A stretch of 6,526 bases of DNA from Chromatiales bacterium. Lineage in GTDB: Bacteria > Pseudomonadota > Gammaproteobacteria > Chromatiales > Chromatiaceae. The notes below the pieces were generated by a model. It made no database searches. It worked only from the letters and a program-made list of their open reading frames with translations, and was not told the DNA's origin. Within the stretch, counting starts at the first letter, position 1, and each line of letters opens with the position of its first letter. Of this stretch, positions 1-6,526 are shown one piece after another. The DNA lies in contig JANTHH010000153.1 in NCBI GenBank assembly GCA_024762485.1, positions 1 through 6,526 on the forward strand, in the 5' to 3' direction. The translations under genes and the position numbers were made by a program.

Positions 1-123
1 CGTGCAGACAAGGACAGGATCAATGGCGTACGTGCCGAAAGGGCGGCAGGTTTCTTCTGGACGTGAGTTTGCCTGCCGGATTAGCATGAAGCCGTAGCAC
101 CCAGGTACAACATCAAAGACAAC

Positions 124-441
124 ATGGTCTCCGCCCGCCTCACAGGTCATCAAAAGCAGGCCCGTTGGCAGCCCCTGCTGCTGGCCGCGTGCCTGTTGGC
201 CGCGCAAACGCTGCTGCTGATCCATGCCCTGGACCACCTGGAAAAGGTGACAGCGGACAACTGTGACATCTGCCTGATCGGCACAAGCCTTGGCCATGCC
301 CACAGTGCGACGACACAGGCCTTGCCAGCGACTCCGGCATTATCTCATTGCCTGGCCGCCCCCCTTGATCACCTGTTTCTACAGCAAGCCACTCCCGCAC
401 CCTGCAGTCGCGGTCCACCGCCCGCCCTCCGGATCATCTGA
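124..441 (+). CDS. Small membrane-anchored CxxC/His protein, DUF2946-like, first gene of the metal-uptake cluster
   Basis: This 105-residue protein has no function I can name. Residues 1-16 are basic and polar, and residues 17-33 form one hydrophobic segment (QPLLLAACLLAAQTLLLI), suggesting an uncleaved anchor or a signal peptide. Next come His34 and His38 (HALDHLE), a CxxC pair at Cys47 and Cys50 (NCDIC) and His58 and His60 (GHAH), all plausible metal ligands. The tail is Ala/Pro-rich with two more Cys (76, 94). The layout resembles DUF2946-type small cysteine proteins often found next to metal-transport genes; that family call is from memory of the pattern and was not searched. No good Shine-Dalgarno sequence precedes the ATG, and an in-frame stop at 82-84 with no alternative start in between leaves this as the only upstream start. 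It lies 53 bases before the outer-membrane protein gene, same strand. Metal sensing, chaperoning or delivery is inference only. Confidence 0.6.
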   Translation: MVSARLTGHQKQARWQPLLLAACLLAAQTLLLIHALDHLEKVTADNCDICLIGTSLGHAHSATTQALPATPALSHCLAAPLDHLFLQQATPAPCSRGPPPALRII

Positions 442-450
442 CCTTTGTTG

Positions 451-468
451 GCCGGCGCCTCGTGCGCC
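451..468 (+). other. Small inverted repeat between the first two genes
   Basis: GGCGC at 454-458 and GCGCC at 464-468 can form a 5-bp stem with a 5-base loop in the 53-base gap between the small CxxC gene and the outer-membrane protein gene. There is no T-run after it, so it is not a convincing terminator. It could attenuate or stabilise the message, or be chance in GC-rich DNA. Confidence 0.25.
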
Positions 469-484
469 CACCCCTTTCCGTTCC

Positions 485-488
485 GGAG
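485..488 (+). promoter_or_regulatory. Ribosome-binding site that sets the start of the outer-membrane protein
   Basis: GGAG lies 6 bases before the ATG at 495. The reading frame stays open upstream to a GTG at 462, but that start would put 11 polar residues before the signal peptide and has no comparable site. The ATG at 495 gives a clean N-terminal signal sequence, so it is preferred. Confidence 0.75.
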
Positions 489-494
489 TTCACC

Positions 495-1907
495 ATGCGC
501 AGAACATTCCTGCCCGGCCTATTGGCCGGTCTGATCGTCATTCCGTCCCCCACATTGGCCGCCGAAACCGGCGAAAACCCCGATATTGCTGAACTGCAAC
601 GCATGATTCACGACATGAAGGCCTCCTATGAGGCGCGCATCAGCGCCCTCGAGGCACGTGTGCAACAGGCCGAGGCCGCTGCCACCAGACCGCCGCCTTC
701 ACCCATCCCACAAACTGTCAGCCCGCCACAGTCATCCAGCGCAACCCGTGCGGCCAACGCCTTCAACCCTGCCATCTCGCTGGTGCTGCAGGGCAGTGCC
801 GCCAGCTACAGCAGAGATCCGGACAGCTGGACCCTGCCCGGCTTCCAACTCGGTGGCGAGGCCGGTCTCAAACCCGAGGGACTGAGCCTGACAGAGACCG
901 AACTGACGGCCTCGGCCAGCGTGGACGACTGGTTCTATGGACAGACCACCCTCGGCCTGCACGATGAAGCGGGCGAGACCGTGGTGGAAGTTGAAGAGGC
1001 TTATGTCGACAGCCTGGGCCTTCCGGGCGGTTTTGGGCTGCGCGCCGGCCGTTTCTATGCCGAAACCGGCTACCTCAACAGCCGTCACACGCATGCGTGG
1101 GACTTCGCCGATGCACCACTCACCAGCCAGGCCTTCCTCGGCAAGCAATATGGTGACGATGGCGTGCGTCTGACCTGGCTGGCGCCCACCGACACCTTTG
1201 TCGAACTCGGCGCCGAACTGCTGCGCGGCGACAACTTTCCCGGCGGTGGTGACGGCGATCGCTTCCTCGGCGACACCCACAACCTGTTCGTGCGCATCGG
1301 TAACGACATCGGCATGAACCAGAGCTACCGCGTCGGCCTGTCGCACCTACACACCTCACCCACCGACCGCGCCGCTGGCCATGCCCACGGCGGCGGTGCC
1401 ACAGAGGTCTTCAGCTTCGCTGGCGACAGCACGCTGACCGCCCTGGATCTGGTATACAAGTGGCTGCCCTCCAGTCACCGCAGCCTGGTGCTGCAAGGTG
1501 AATACTTCCATCGCGATGAAGATGGCCTGGTGACCTTCCGCAACGATGTCGGTGGCGCGCTGCTGCCCTATGGCGGCACGCAGAATGGTTTCTACCTGCA
1601 GGGTGTTTATCAGTTCCAGCCACGCTGGCGTGCGGGGCTGCGTTACGACCGCTTGTGGAGCGACAACGACCTGTCCGTCAGCAATAACACCTCAGGCGAA
1701 CCCGATGCCGCGCTACTGGAGGAATCAGGCCTGATCAGTGGCTTCCACCCCCACCGCTGGACCCTGATGACCGACTACAATCACAGCGAATTCAGCCGGC
1801 TGCGGCTGCAATATGCCCGCGATTATTCACACCCCGGACCGGCGGATGAGCAGTTCCAGCTGCAATACATCATGACCCTTGGCGCCCACGGTGCTCACCA
1901 GTACTGA
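495..1907 (+). CDS. Outer-membrane beta-barrel protein with N-terminal coiled coil, probable metal-uptake porin
   Basis: This 470-residue protein is probably the outer-membrane pore for the metal taken up by the ABC-type proteins encoded just downstream; that role is inferred from context. Residues 1-23 are a typical signal peptide ending LAA before Glu24. Residues about 28-64 are heptad-like and charged (IAELQRMIHDMKASYEARIS), a likely coiled coil, followed by a Pro-rich linker at about 66-80. From about residue 90 there are alternating amphipathic strands and Gly/Asp/Asn-rich loops to the terminal Tyr470, as in outer-membrane barrels. His-bearing loops are RHTHAWDF (198-204), HLHTSPTDRAAGHAHGGG (284-301) and a His-containing C-terminus (GAHGAHQY). 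There is no TonB box or plug domain, so it is not a TonB-dependent receptor. The layout recalls coiled-coil porins, but the substrate cannot be read from the sequence. Its stop codon overlaps the next gene's ribosome-binding site, which implies co-expression. Confidence 0.75.
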   Translation: MRRTFLPGLLAGLIVIPSPTLAAETGENPDIAELQRMIHDMKASYEARISALEARVQQAEAAATRPPPSPIPQTVSPPQSSSATRAANAFNPAISLVLQGSAASYSRDPDSWTLPGFQLGGEAGLKPEGLSLTETELTASASVDDWFYGQTTLGLHDEAGETVVEVEEAYVDSLGLPGGFGLRAGRFYAETGYLNSRHTHAWDFADAPLTSQAFLGKQYGDDGVRLTWLAPTDTFVELGAELLRGDNFPGGGDGDRFLGDTHNLFVRIGNDIGMNQSYRVGLSHLHTSPTDRAAGHAHGGGATEVFSFAGDSTLTALDLVYKWLPSSHRSLVLQGEYFHRDEDGLVTFRNDVGGALLPYGGTQNGFYLQGVYQFQPRWRAGLRYDRLWSDNDLSVSNNTSGEPDAALLEESGLISGFHPHRWTLMTDYNHSEFSRLRLQYARDYSHPGPADEQFQLQYIMTLGAHGAHQY

Positions 1908-1911
1908 GGTG
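1906..1911 (+). promoter_or_regulatory. Ribosome-binding site of the metal-binding protein gene, overlapping the preceding stop codon
   Basis: GAGGTG overlaps the TGA (1905-1907) of the outer-membrane protein gene and sits 6 bases before the ATG at 1918. It favours that start over the in-frame ATG at 1879, which lies inside the upstream gene and would place 13 unlikely residues before the signal peptide. The overlap is consistent with translational coupling. Confidence 0.75.
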
Positions 1912-1917
1912 CACATC

Positions 1918-2832
1918 ATGCAAAAGATCCTCATCACACTGCTTGTCGGCCTGCTGACGTTCGCACCCCTGGCCGCTCGCGCGGAGCTCTCCATATTCGC
2001 CTGTGAACCGGAGTGGCAGGCCCTGACCCAGGAGATCGGTGGCGACAAGGTCGACAGCTGGTCGGCCACCAACGCGGCTCAGGACCCCCATCACATCCAG
2101 GCACGGCCGTCGCTGATCTCCAGGTTGCGCAAGGCCGACCTGTTGGTGTGCAGCGGCGCTGAACTCGAGATCGGCTGGCTGCCTGTCTTGCTGCGCCGTG
2201 CCCGCAACCCGCGGGTACAGCCTGGCCAGCCGGGCTACCTGATGGCCGCAGAACAGGTATTGCGGCTGGAGGTCCCCGGCCACCTGGACCGCAGCGAGGG
2301 CGATGTCCATGCACTGGGTAACCCGCACATCCAGCTAGACCCGCGGCGCCTGCTGCATGTGGCGCAGGTGCTGGCAGAACGGCTGGCACGGATCGACAGT
2401 GCCAACGCCGGTTATTATCGGGCGCGCCTGGCCGACTTCCAACAACGCTGGCAGACCGCCCTGACAGACTGGTCGGCACGTGCTGCCGGCCTGCGCGGCC
2501 GCACGGTGGTGGTTCACCACACAGAGTGGGTCTACCTGCGCGACTGGTTGGGCATCGATCGTGCTGCCGCGCTGGAGCCCAAGCCGGGCCTGCCACCCAC
2601 CGCGGGACATCTGGCGAACCTGAAGGCGCAGCTGGCGAGCGCCCCTGTGCTGGCCATCATCCGCAGTCCCAACAATGACCCGCGCCCCGCCCGATGGCTG
2701 TCGCAACAGACCGGCACCCCCGTGCTGGTGCTGCCCACTACCGTGGATGCCGACAACGGCGCACCGGATCTGTTCGCCCTGTTCGACACCCTGGTGTCGC
2801 GGCTGACAGCGCTGGAGATGAGGAAGCCATGA
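1918..2832 (+). CDS. Periplasmic zinc/manganese-binding protein of an ABC importer (ZnuA/TroA family)
   Basis: This 304-residue protein is the likely high-affinity metal-capture subunit that hands a divalent metal to the permease encoded next. Residues 1-22 are a Sec signal peptide ending AARA before Glu23; there is no lipobox. The candidate metal ligands fall in the family's usual order: His58 or His59 (DPHHIQARPS), His131 or His137 (GDVHALGNPHIQLDP), His200 or His201 (VVVHHTEW) and an acidic residue near the C-terminus (Asp277 or Asp279, TTVDADN). LEPKPGLPPTAGHL (219-232) is the signature stretch after the interlobe helix. The His-rich loop of Escherichia coli ZnuA is absent. Three His plus one carboxylate fits zinc, and manganese is possible. 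The last codons overlap the permease start (ATGA), so the two are translated together. The family is clear; the metal is not proven, so no gene symbol is given. Confidence 0.9.
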   Translation: MQKILITLLVGLLTFAPLAARAELSIFACEPEWQALTQEIGGDKVDSWSATNAAQDPHHIQARPSLISRLRKADLLVCSGAELEIGWLPVLLRRARNPRVQPGQPGYLMAAEQVLRLEVPGHLDRSEGDVHALGNPHIQLDPRRLLHVAQVLAERLARIDSANAGYYRARLADFQQRWQTALTDWSARAAGLRGRTVVVHHTEWVYLRDWLGIDRAAALEPKPGLPPTAGHLANLKAQLASAPVLAIIRSPNNDPRPARWLSQQTGTPVLVLPTTVDADNGAPDLFALFDTLVSRLTALEMRKP

Positions 2833-3647
2833 ACTGGGACACCCTCGATCCAACCATCCTCGGCCCGGCCCTGATGGCCGGTCTGCTGGTATTGAGCACC
2901 CATGTGCCGCTCGGCCGCCAGGTGCTGGCGCGCGGCATCATCTTCATCGACCTCGCGGTGGCGCAGATCGCCGGGCTGGGAATGATCGGGGCCCATGCCC
3001 TGGGCGTCGAACCAGGCGGCCTCGTTATGCAGTTGGCAGCCTTCGGCGCTGCCGTGGCTGGCGCCCTGCTGCTGTACCTGTGCGAACGGCATTGGCCACG
3101 CATCCAGGAGGCACTGATCGGTTGCATCTTCGTACTCGCTGCGACCGCCGCCGTACTGCTTCTGGCCCACGATCCACGCGGTGGCGAGCATCTGAAGGAC
3201 CTGCTGGTGGGCCAGGTGTTATGGGTCTCGTTCGACCAACTGTGGGCGCCCGCCTTGCTGGCCGGTGTGGTGTTGCTGGCCTGGTTCGGCCTGGGTGCGC
3301 GGCGATTCCCGGCGGCCTTCTACGGTCTGTTCGCAATCGCCGTCACGGCCTCGGTGCAACTGGTGGGGGTCTACCTGGTGTTTGCCAGCCTGATCCTGCC
3401 GGCACTGGGCAGCCGTTCACACAACGGCAGCAAGGGCCTGGCACTGGCCTACGGTATCGGCGTGGCCGGTTACGGCCTGGGGTTGACCGCCTCGGCGTTG
3501 CTCGATTTACCGGCCGGGCCAATGATCGTGTGGGCACTGGCGCTGTGTGCACTGCTGGGTGCCATGCTCACCGGCCGGCAGCGTGACAGGACGCTGAAGA
3601 CTCGCGACCGGGCCGAACCCGGGCATCAATCTGATGGTGTTTGGTAA
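2829..3647 (+). CDS. Inner-membrane permease of a metal ABC importer (ZnuB/MntB, ABC-3 family)
   Basis: This 272-residue integral membrane protein should form the metal channel as a dimer beside the binding protein. About seven or eight hydrophobic segments are visible, roughly at residues 10-26, 38-58, 64-84, 96-112, 138-154, 161-190, 205-225 and 230-247, ending in a charged tail (about 250-272). VQLVGVYLVFASLILPA (177-192) is the family's conserved core segment. The start is the ATG at 2829, which overlaps the binding-protein stop in ATGA and follows GAGGA at 2820-2824; the frame is open further upstream but only inside the previous gene. The usual ABC-3 'LSHA' site reads IIFIDLAVAQIAGLG here (37-51), so the conserved His is missing. 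No ATP-binding subunit follows: the next gene, ispG, runs the other way 11 bases later. Zinc is the best substrate guess. Confidence 0.88.
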   Translation: MNWDTLDPTILGPALMAGLLVLSTHVPLGRQVLARGIIFIDLAVAQIAGLGMIGAHALGVEPGGLVMQLAAFGAAVAGALLLYLCERHWPRIQEALIGCIFVLAATAAVLLLAHDPRGGEHLKDLLVGQVLWVSFDQLWAPALLAGVVLLAWFGLGARRFPAAFYGLFAIAVTASVQLVGVYLVFASLILPALGSRSHNGSKGLALAYGIGVAGYGLGLTASALLDLPAGPMIVWALALCALLGAMLTGRQRDRTLKTRDRAEPGHQSDGVW

Positions 3648-3658
3648 AGCGACGATCC

Positions 3659-4885
<1,227 letters not shown>

Positions 4886-5047
4886 GGCTCGACTGCTTGC
4901 TGGGATTCGGGCTGCCAATGATAGCCGAATGTCGGGTACAGGTTTTCCACCGGGCAGCCACACGCGCAGCAGGGGTTTGCCGATCCACGAACCGTAACAA
5001 CTGCCCGGGTATAATCGGCGCTCATCGAACACAGGCACCCAAACACC
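4886..5047. promoter_or_regulatory. Divergent intergenic region between ispG and the MBL-fold gene
   Basis: These 162 bases must carry the start signals for both flanking genes. Rightward, a consensus -10 element is clear at 5010-5015. Leftward, a possible -10 (TATCAT on the - strand, 4917-4922) lies about 31 bases before ispG, but no convincing -35 matches it. No operator, riboswitch or large inverted repeat is recognised. Confidence 0.5.
5010..5015 (+). promoter_or_regulatory. Consensus -10 element for the MBL-fold gene
   Basis: TATAAT lies 32 bases before the ATG at 5048, a normal position for a sigma-70 promoter. The hexamers 17-18 bases upstream (around 4986-4992) do not resemble TTGACA, and there is no TG extension of the -10. 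Promoter strength is therefore uncertain, although the -10 itself matches consensus exactly. Confidence 0.55.
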
Positions 5048-5833
5048 ATGCCCGCCCCCCTGACCCTGCAATTCCTCGGCACCGGCAATGCCCAGTCGCT
5101 GGACCTCGGCTGCTCGTCCTGCGTGCTGGAAAAAGAGGCCGCGCCCCTGCTGCTGATCGACTGCGGACCCGAGAGCATCCGCAGCCACGCGCACCGCTAC
5201 GACGGCGCCCTGCCCGAGGCGATCTTCATCACCCACACCCACATGGACCATATCGCCGGACTGGAGAACCTGTTCTACCTGTTCTGGTTCAACGAGCAGA
5301 TCACCACGCCCATCAAGCTGTTCGTGCCGATGAAGCTGGTGGAGCTGCTGCACCGCCGGGTGGGGGACTACCCCAGCGTGCTGGCGGAGGGCGGTGCCAA
5401 TTTCTGGGACGCCTTCCAGCTGATCCCGGTGGGCGAGAGCTTCTGGCACGGTGGACTGCGCTTCAACGTCTTCCCGGTGCGCCACCACGAGTTCAACAGC
5501 GCCTATGGCCTGTCACTGGCCGGGCATTTCCTGTTCACCGGCGACACCCGGCCCATCCCCGAGGTGCTGAACCGTTTCGCCTGCCAGGGCGAGACGGTGT
5601 TTCACGACTGTGCGCTCAAGGGCAACCCCTCGCACACCGGCGTGGACGATCTGCCCGGCTCCTACAAGGCCGAACAGCTCGCCCGCCTGGTGCTCTATCA
5701 CTACGAATCGCGCCAGGCAGGCGACTACATGGAACAGCTGGGGTACCGGGTGGCGCGGCCGGGCGAGCGTTTCCACCTGACCACTGGTGGGGAGGCCGCC
5801 GCACCACAGGCCGAGGTGCAGCAGGCCGACTGA
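5048..5833 (+). CDS. RNase Z-like metallo-beta-lactamase-fold hydrolase
   Basis: This 261-residue cytosolic protein is a predicted two-metal hydrolase of the MBL fold; its substrate is not known. The motifs appear in order: Asp38 (LLIDCG), HTHMDHIAG (63-71: His63, His65, Asp67, His68), His146 or His147 (RHHEF), Asp166 (FTGDTRP), HDC (186-188) followed by SHTG (195-198), and His218 (YHYESR), which matches the last RNase Z motif. The opening LQFLGTGNAQ and the ending are also RNase Z/ELAC-like. It is shorter than tRNase Z (about 300 residues or more), and no Gly/Lys-rich exosite arm is evident, so tRNA 3' processing should not be assumed. Phosphodiesterase activity or another hydrolysis is possible. 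It is transcribed divergently from ispG behind a TATAAT element and closed by a strong terminator, so it is probably a single-gene unit. The ribosome-binding site is weak (CAGG). Confidence 0.85.
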   Translation: MPAPLTLQFLGTGNAQSLDLGCSSCVLEKEAAPLLLIDCGPESIRSHAHRYDGALPEAIFITHTHMDHIAGLENLFYLFWFNEQITTPIKLFVPMKLVELLHRRVGDYPSVLAEGGANFWDAFQLIPVGESFWHGGLRFNVFPVRHHEFNSAYGLSLAGHFLFTGDTRPIPEVLNRFACQGETVFHDCALKGNPSHTGVDDLPGSYKAEQLARLVLYHYESRQAGDYMEQLGYRVARPGERFHLTTGGEAAAPQAEVQQAD

Positions 5834-5837
5834 AAAC

Positions 5838-5866
5838 AAACTGCCCGGCAAATGCCGGGCAGTTTT
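5838..5866. terminator. Strong intrinsic terminator, probably bidirectional
   Basis: AAACTGCCCGGCA (5838-5850) and TGCCGGGCAGTTT (5853-5865) are perfect complements, giving a GC-rich stem with a tight A-rich loop (about four bases once the innermost pairs open). It begins four bases after the MBL-gene stop. Rightward it runs into TTTT. On the opposite strand the tail reads TTTGTTTT, so it could equally end transcripts of the convergent DUF302 gene, whose stop is about 83 bases away. Confidence 0.9.
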
Positions 5867-5870
5867 CATC

Positions 5871-5948
5871 CAGTTCAGATCCGGCATCGCCACGACCCTG
5901 CGGCCCCTGGGCCGCGGCCATCTGCAGAACTGATGCCGTTGCCGGGGA
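5871..5948. other. Spacer with a GC hairpin and crossed inverted repeats
   Basis: Between the terminator and the DUF302 stop lies non-coding DNA with a compact hairpin: GCGGCCC (5900-5906) and GGGCCGC (5909-5915). Around it are two further complementary pairs: CAGTTC (5871-5876) with GAACTG (5927-5932), and CGGCATC (5882-5888) with GATGCCG (5932-5938). These two pairs cross rather than nest, so they would form alternative or pseudoknot-like pairings. This stretch would be in the 3' untranslated part of the DUF302 transcript. Confidence 0.4.
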
Positions 5949-6485
5949 CTAGAGGTCGCCGTTCACTCCGGCCTCGACGATGCTGTAGATGGTGTCGCGC
6001 ACCTTCTGCGCCAATGGCTTGAGATGATCCGGCAGATCCACCGCGTGCAGCATCATGTCCATGTTGGTGGTGACCAGCCAGCCCTTGCCCTGTTCATCCT
6101 CGATCACCGCGATACGGCACGGCAGGAAACCGGCGAAGATGGGATCGAACTCCACCATCTCCTTGGCGATCAGGGCATCGCAGAAGGCCAGGATCTCCAT
6201 GAACCGCGCCTTTTTGCCCGATGCCTTTATCTGCTCCGAAAGCGGCAGGTCGGCCACCAGCTTGAAGTTGAGCATGTTGGCGCGCAGCTTCATCGAGTCG
6301 ATGGCATCCTCGATGCTCACATCGTCGTTGATCTGGAAGGTCTGGATGCTCATGCGCACCATCTGCTGCGCCACTGCCTTGTCGAAGGCCGGCACCTCCA
6401 CCTTCTGTTTGGTGGCGCTCTCCGCCATGCCCAGTACCGGCACACAGACAAGCGCAGCCATCGCGATCAATTTCTTCAGTGACAT
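5949..6485 (-). CDS. Exported DUF302-family protein
   Basis: This 178-residue protein is predicted to be exported to the periplasm: residues 1-21 are a Lys-headed hydrophobic signal peptide ending LGMA before Glu22. The mature part carries a DUF302 domain, recognised mainly from the FLPCRIAVIEDEQGKGWLVT block (120-139), then NMDMM and a C-terminal helix. Cys102 (AFCDAL) and Cys123 (LPCR) are the only cysteines in the mature part and could pair or bind a ligand. The biochemical role of DUF302 is unsettled, so no function is assigned. The start is the ATG at 6485, six bases after a near-perfect ribosome-binding site; ATGs at 6500 and 6515 are in frame, but they would add charged residues before the signal peptide and the 6500 one overlaps that site. 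It converges on the MBL-fold gene and can share its terminator. Its promoter is not clear in the 41 bases left in the window. Confidence 0.85.
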   Translation of the reverse strand: MSLKKLIAMAALVCVPVLGMAESATKQKVEVPAFDKAVAQQMVRMSIQTFQINDDVSIEDAIDSMKLRANMLNFKLVADLPLSEQIKASGKKARFMEILAFCDALIAKEMVEFDPIFAGFLPCRIAVIEDEQGKGWLVTTNMDMMLHAVDLPDHLKPLAQKVRDTIYSIVEAGVNGDL

Positions 6486-6491
6486 ACCCAC

Positions 6492-6498
6492 TTCCTCC
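6492..6498 (-). promoter_or_regulatory. Strong ribosome-binding site of the DUF302 gene
   Basis: On the - strand the sequence reads GGAGGAA, six bases before the ATG at 6485. It is the strongest Shine-Dalgarno match in the window and suggests high expression. Just upstream is a short AAACGAAACGAAA direct repeat (about 6501-6513) of unknown meaning. Confidence 0.85.
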
Positions 6499-6526
6499 AT
6501 TTCGTTTCGTTTCACTCACTGTCCGC

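Noticed and set aside
44..78. Inverted repeat CGGCAGG / CCTGCCG, 21 bases apart, considered as a riboswitch or terminator
   Set aside because: There is no T-run and none of the conserved cobalamin or TPP riboswitch core is present. A 7-bp stem with a large loop is weak.
1..123. Possible ends or starts of a neighbouring gene at the left edge
   Set aside because: All three + frames are open from the edge to stops at about 64-98, and a - strand frame from an ATG near 87 is open to the edge. All are too short and unlike any protein I recognise.
60..123. Zur box or sigma-70 promoter upstream of the first gene
   Set aside because: There is no copy of the AT-rich symmetric Zur site and no good -35/-10 pair. 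The best candidate (TACAAC near 106-111) lacks a convincing -35. Metal regulation is plausible from function but not seen here.
732..1346. 204-codon open frame on the - strand
   Set aside because: It is antisense to the outer-membrane barrel gene, which has a signal peptide and ribosome-binding site. This frame has neither.
4886..5488. 201-codon upstream extension of the ispG frame
   Set aside because: It runs antisense to the MBL-fold gene and through the promoter region. IspG homologues start at the ATG at 4885, and the extension resembles no known domain.
4897..5952. 351-codon + strand frame across the MBL-fold gene
   Set aside because: It is Arg/Pro/Ala-rich and runs through the promoter and the terminator, in a different frame from the MBL motifs.

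Overview
The window is GC-rich, tightly packed bacterial DNA. It looks like a gammaproteobacterial chromosome, possibly one of the sulfur-oxidising Chromatiales-type lineages. That placement is an inference from codon use, a long-form IspG and the style of the DUF302 and metal-uptake proteins. No rRNA, tRNA, CRISPR array, transposase or phage gene is visible, and nothing is obviously broken.

Region 1 (124-3647, + strand) is a four-gene envelope metal-uptake cluster. It encodes a small membrane-anchored Cys/His protein, a signal-peptide-bearing coiled-coil plus beta-barrel outer-membrane protein, a ZnuA/TroA-type periplasmic metal-binding protein and a ZnuB-type inner-membrane permease. The last three are tightly coupled: there are 10 bases between the barrel gene and the binding-protein gene, with the Shine-Dalgarno sequence on the stop codon, and then an ATGA overlap into the permease. 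The likely route is metal (zinc most probable, manganese possible) entering through the barrel, being captured by the binding protein and crossing the inner membrane through the permease. The small protein is an accessory of unknown role. No ABC ATPase is encoded in the window, so the energising subunit must lie elsewhere.

Region 2 (3659-4885, - strand) is ispG (gcpE), the [4Fe-4S] enzyme of the penultimate step of the MEP isoprenoid pathway. It converges on the permease gene with only 11 bases between the stop codons. An 18-bp perfect palindrome lies inside the last ispG codons.

Region 3 (4886-5047) is a 162-bp divergent intergenic region with a consensus TATAAT for the rightward gene. Region 4 (5048-5833, + strand) encodes an RNase Z-like metallo-beta-lactamase-fold hydrolase and ends in a strong, probably bidirectional, hairpin terminator. 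Region 5 (5949-6485, - strand) encodes a secreted DUF302 protein with a very strong ribosome-binding site.

Most of the window is ordinary housekeeping and envelope biology. The parts most worth a second look are the metal-uptake cluster, with its barrel, CxxC protein and missing ATPase, and the palindrome at the convergent junction. I see no clear sign of a wholly new system.
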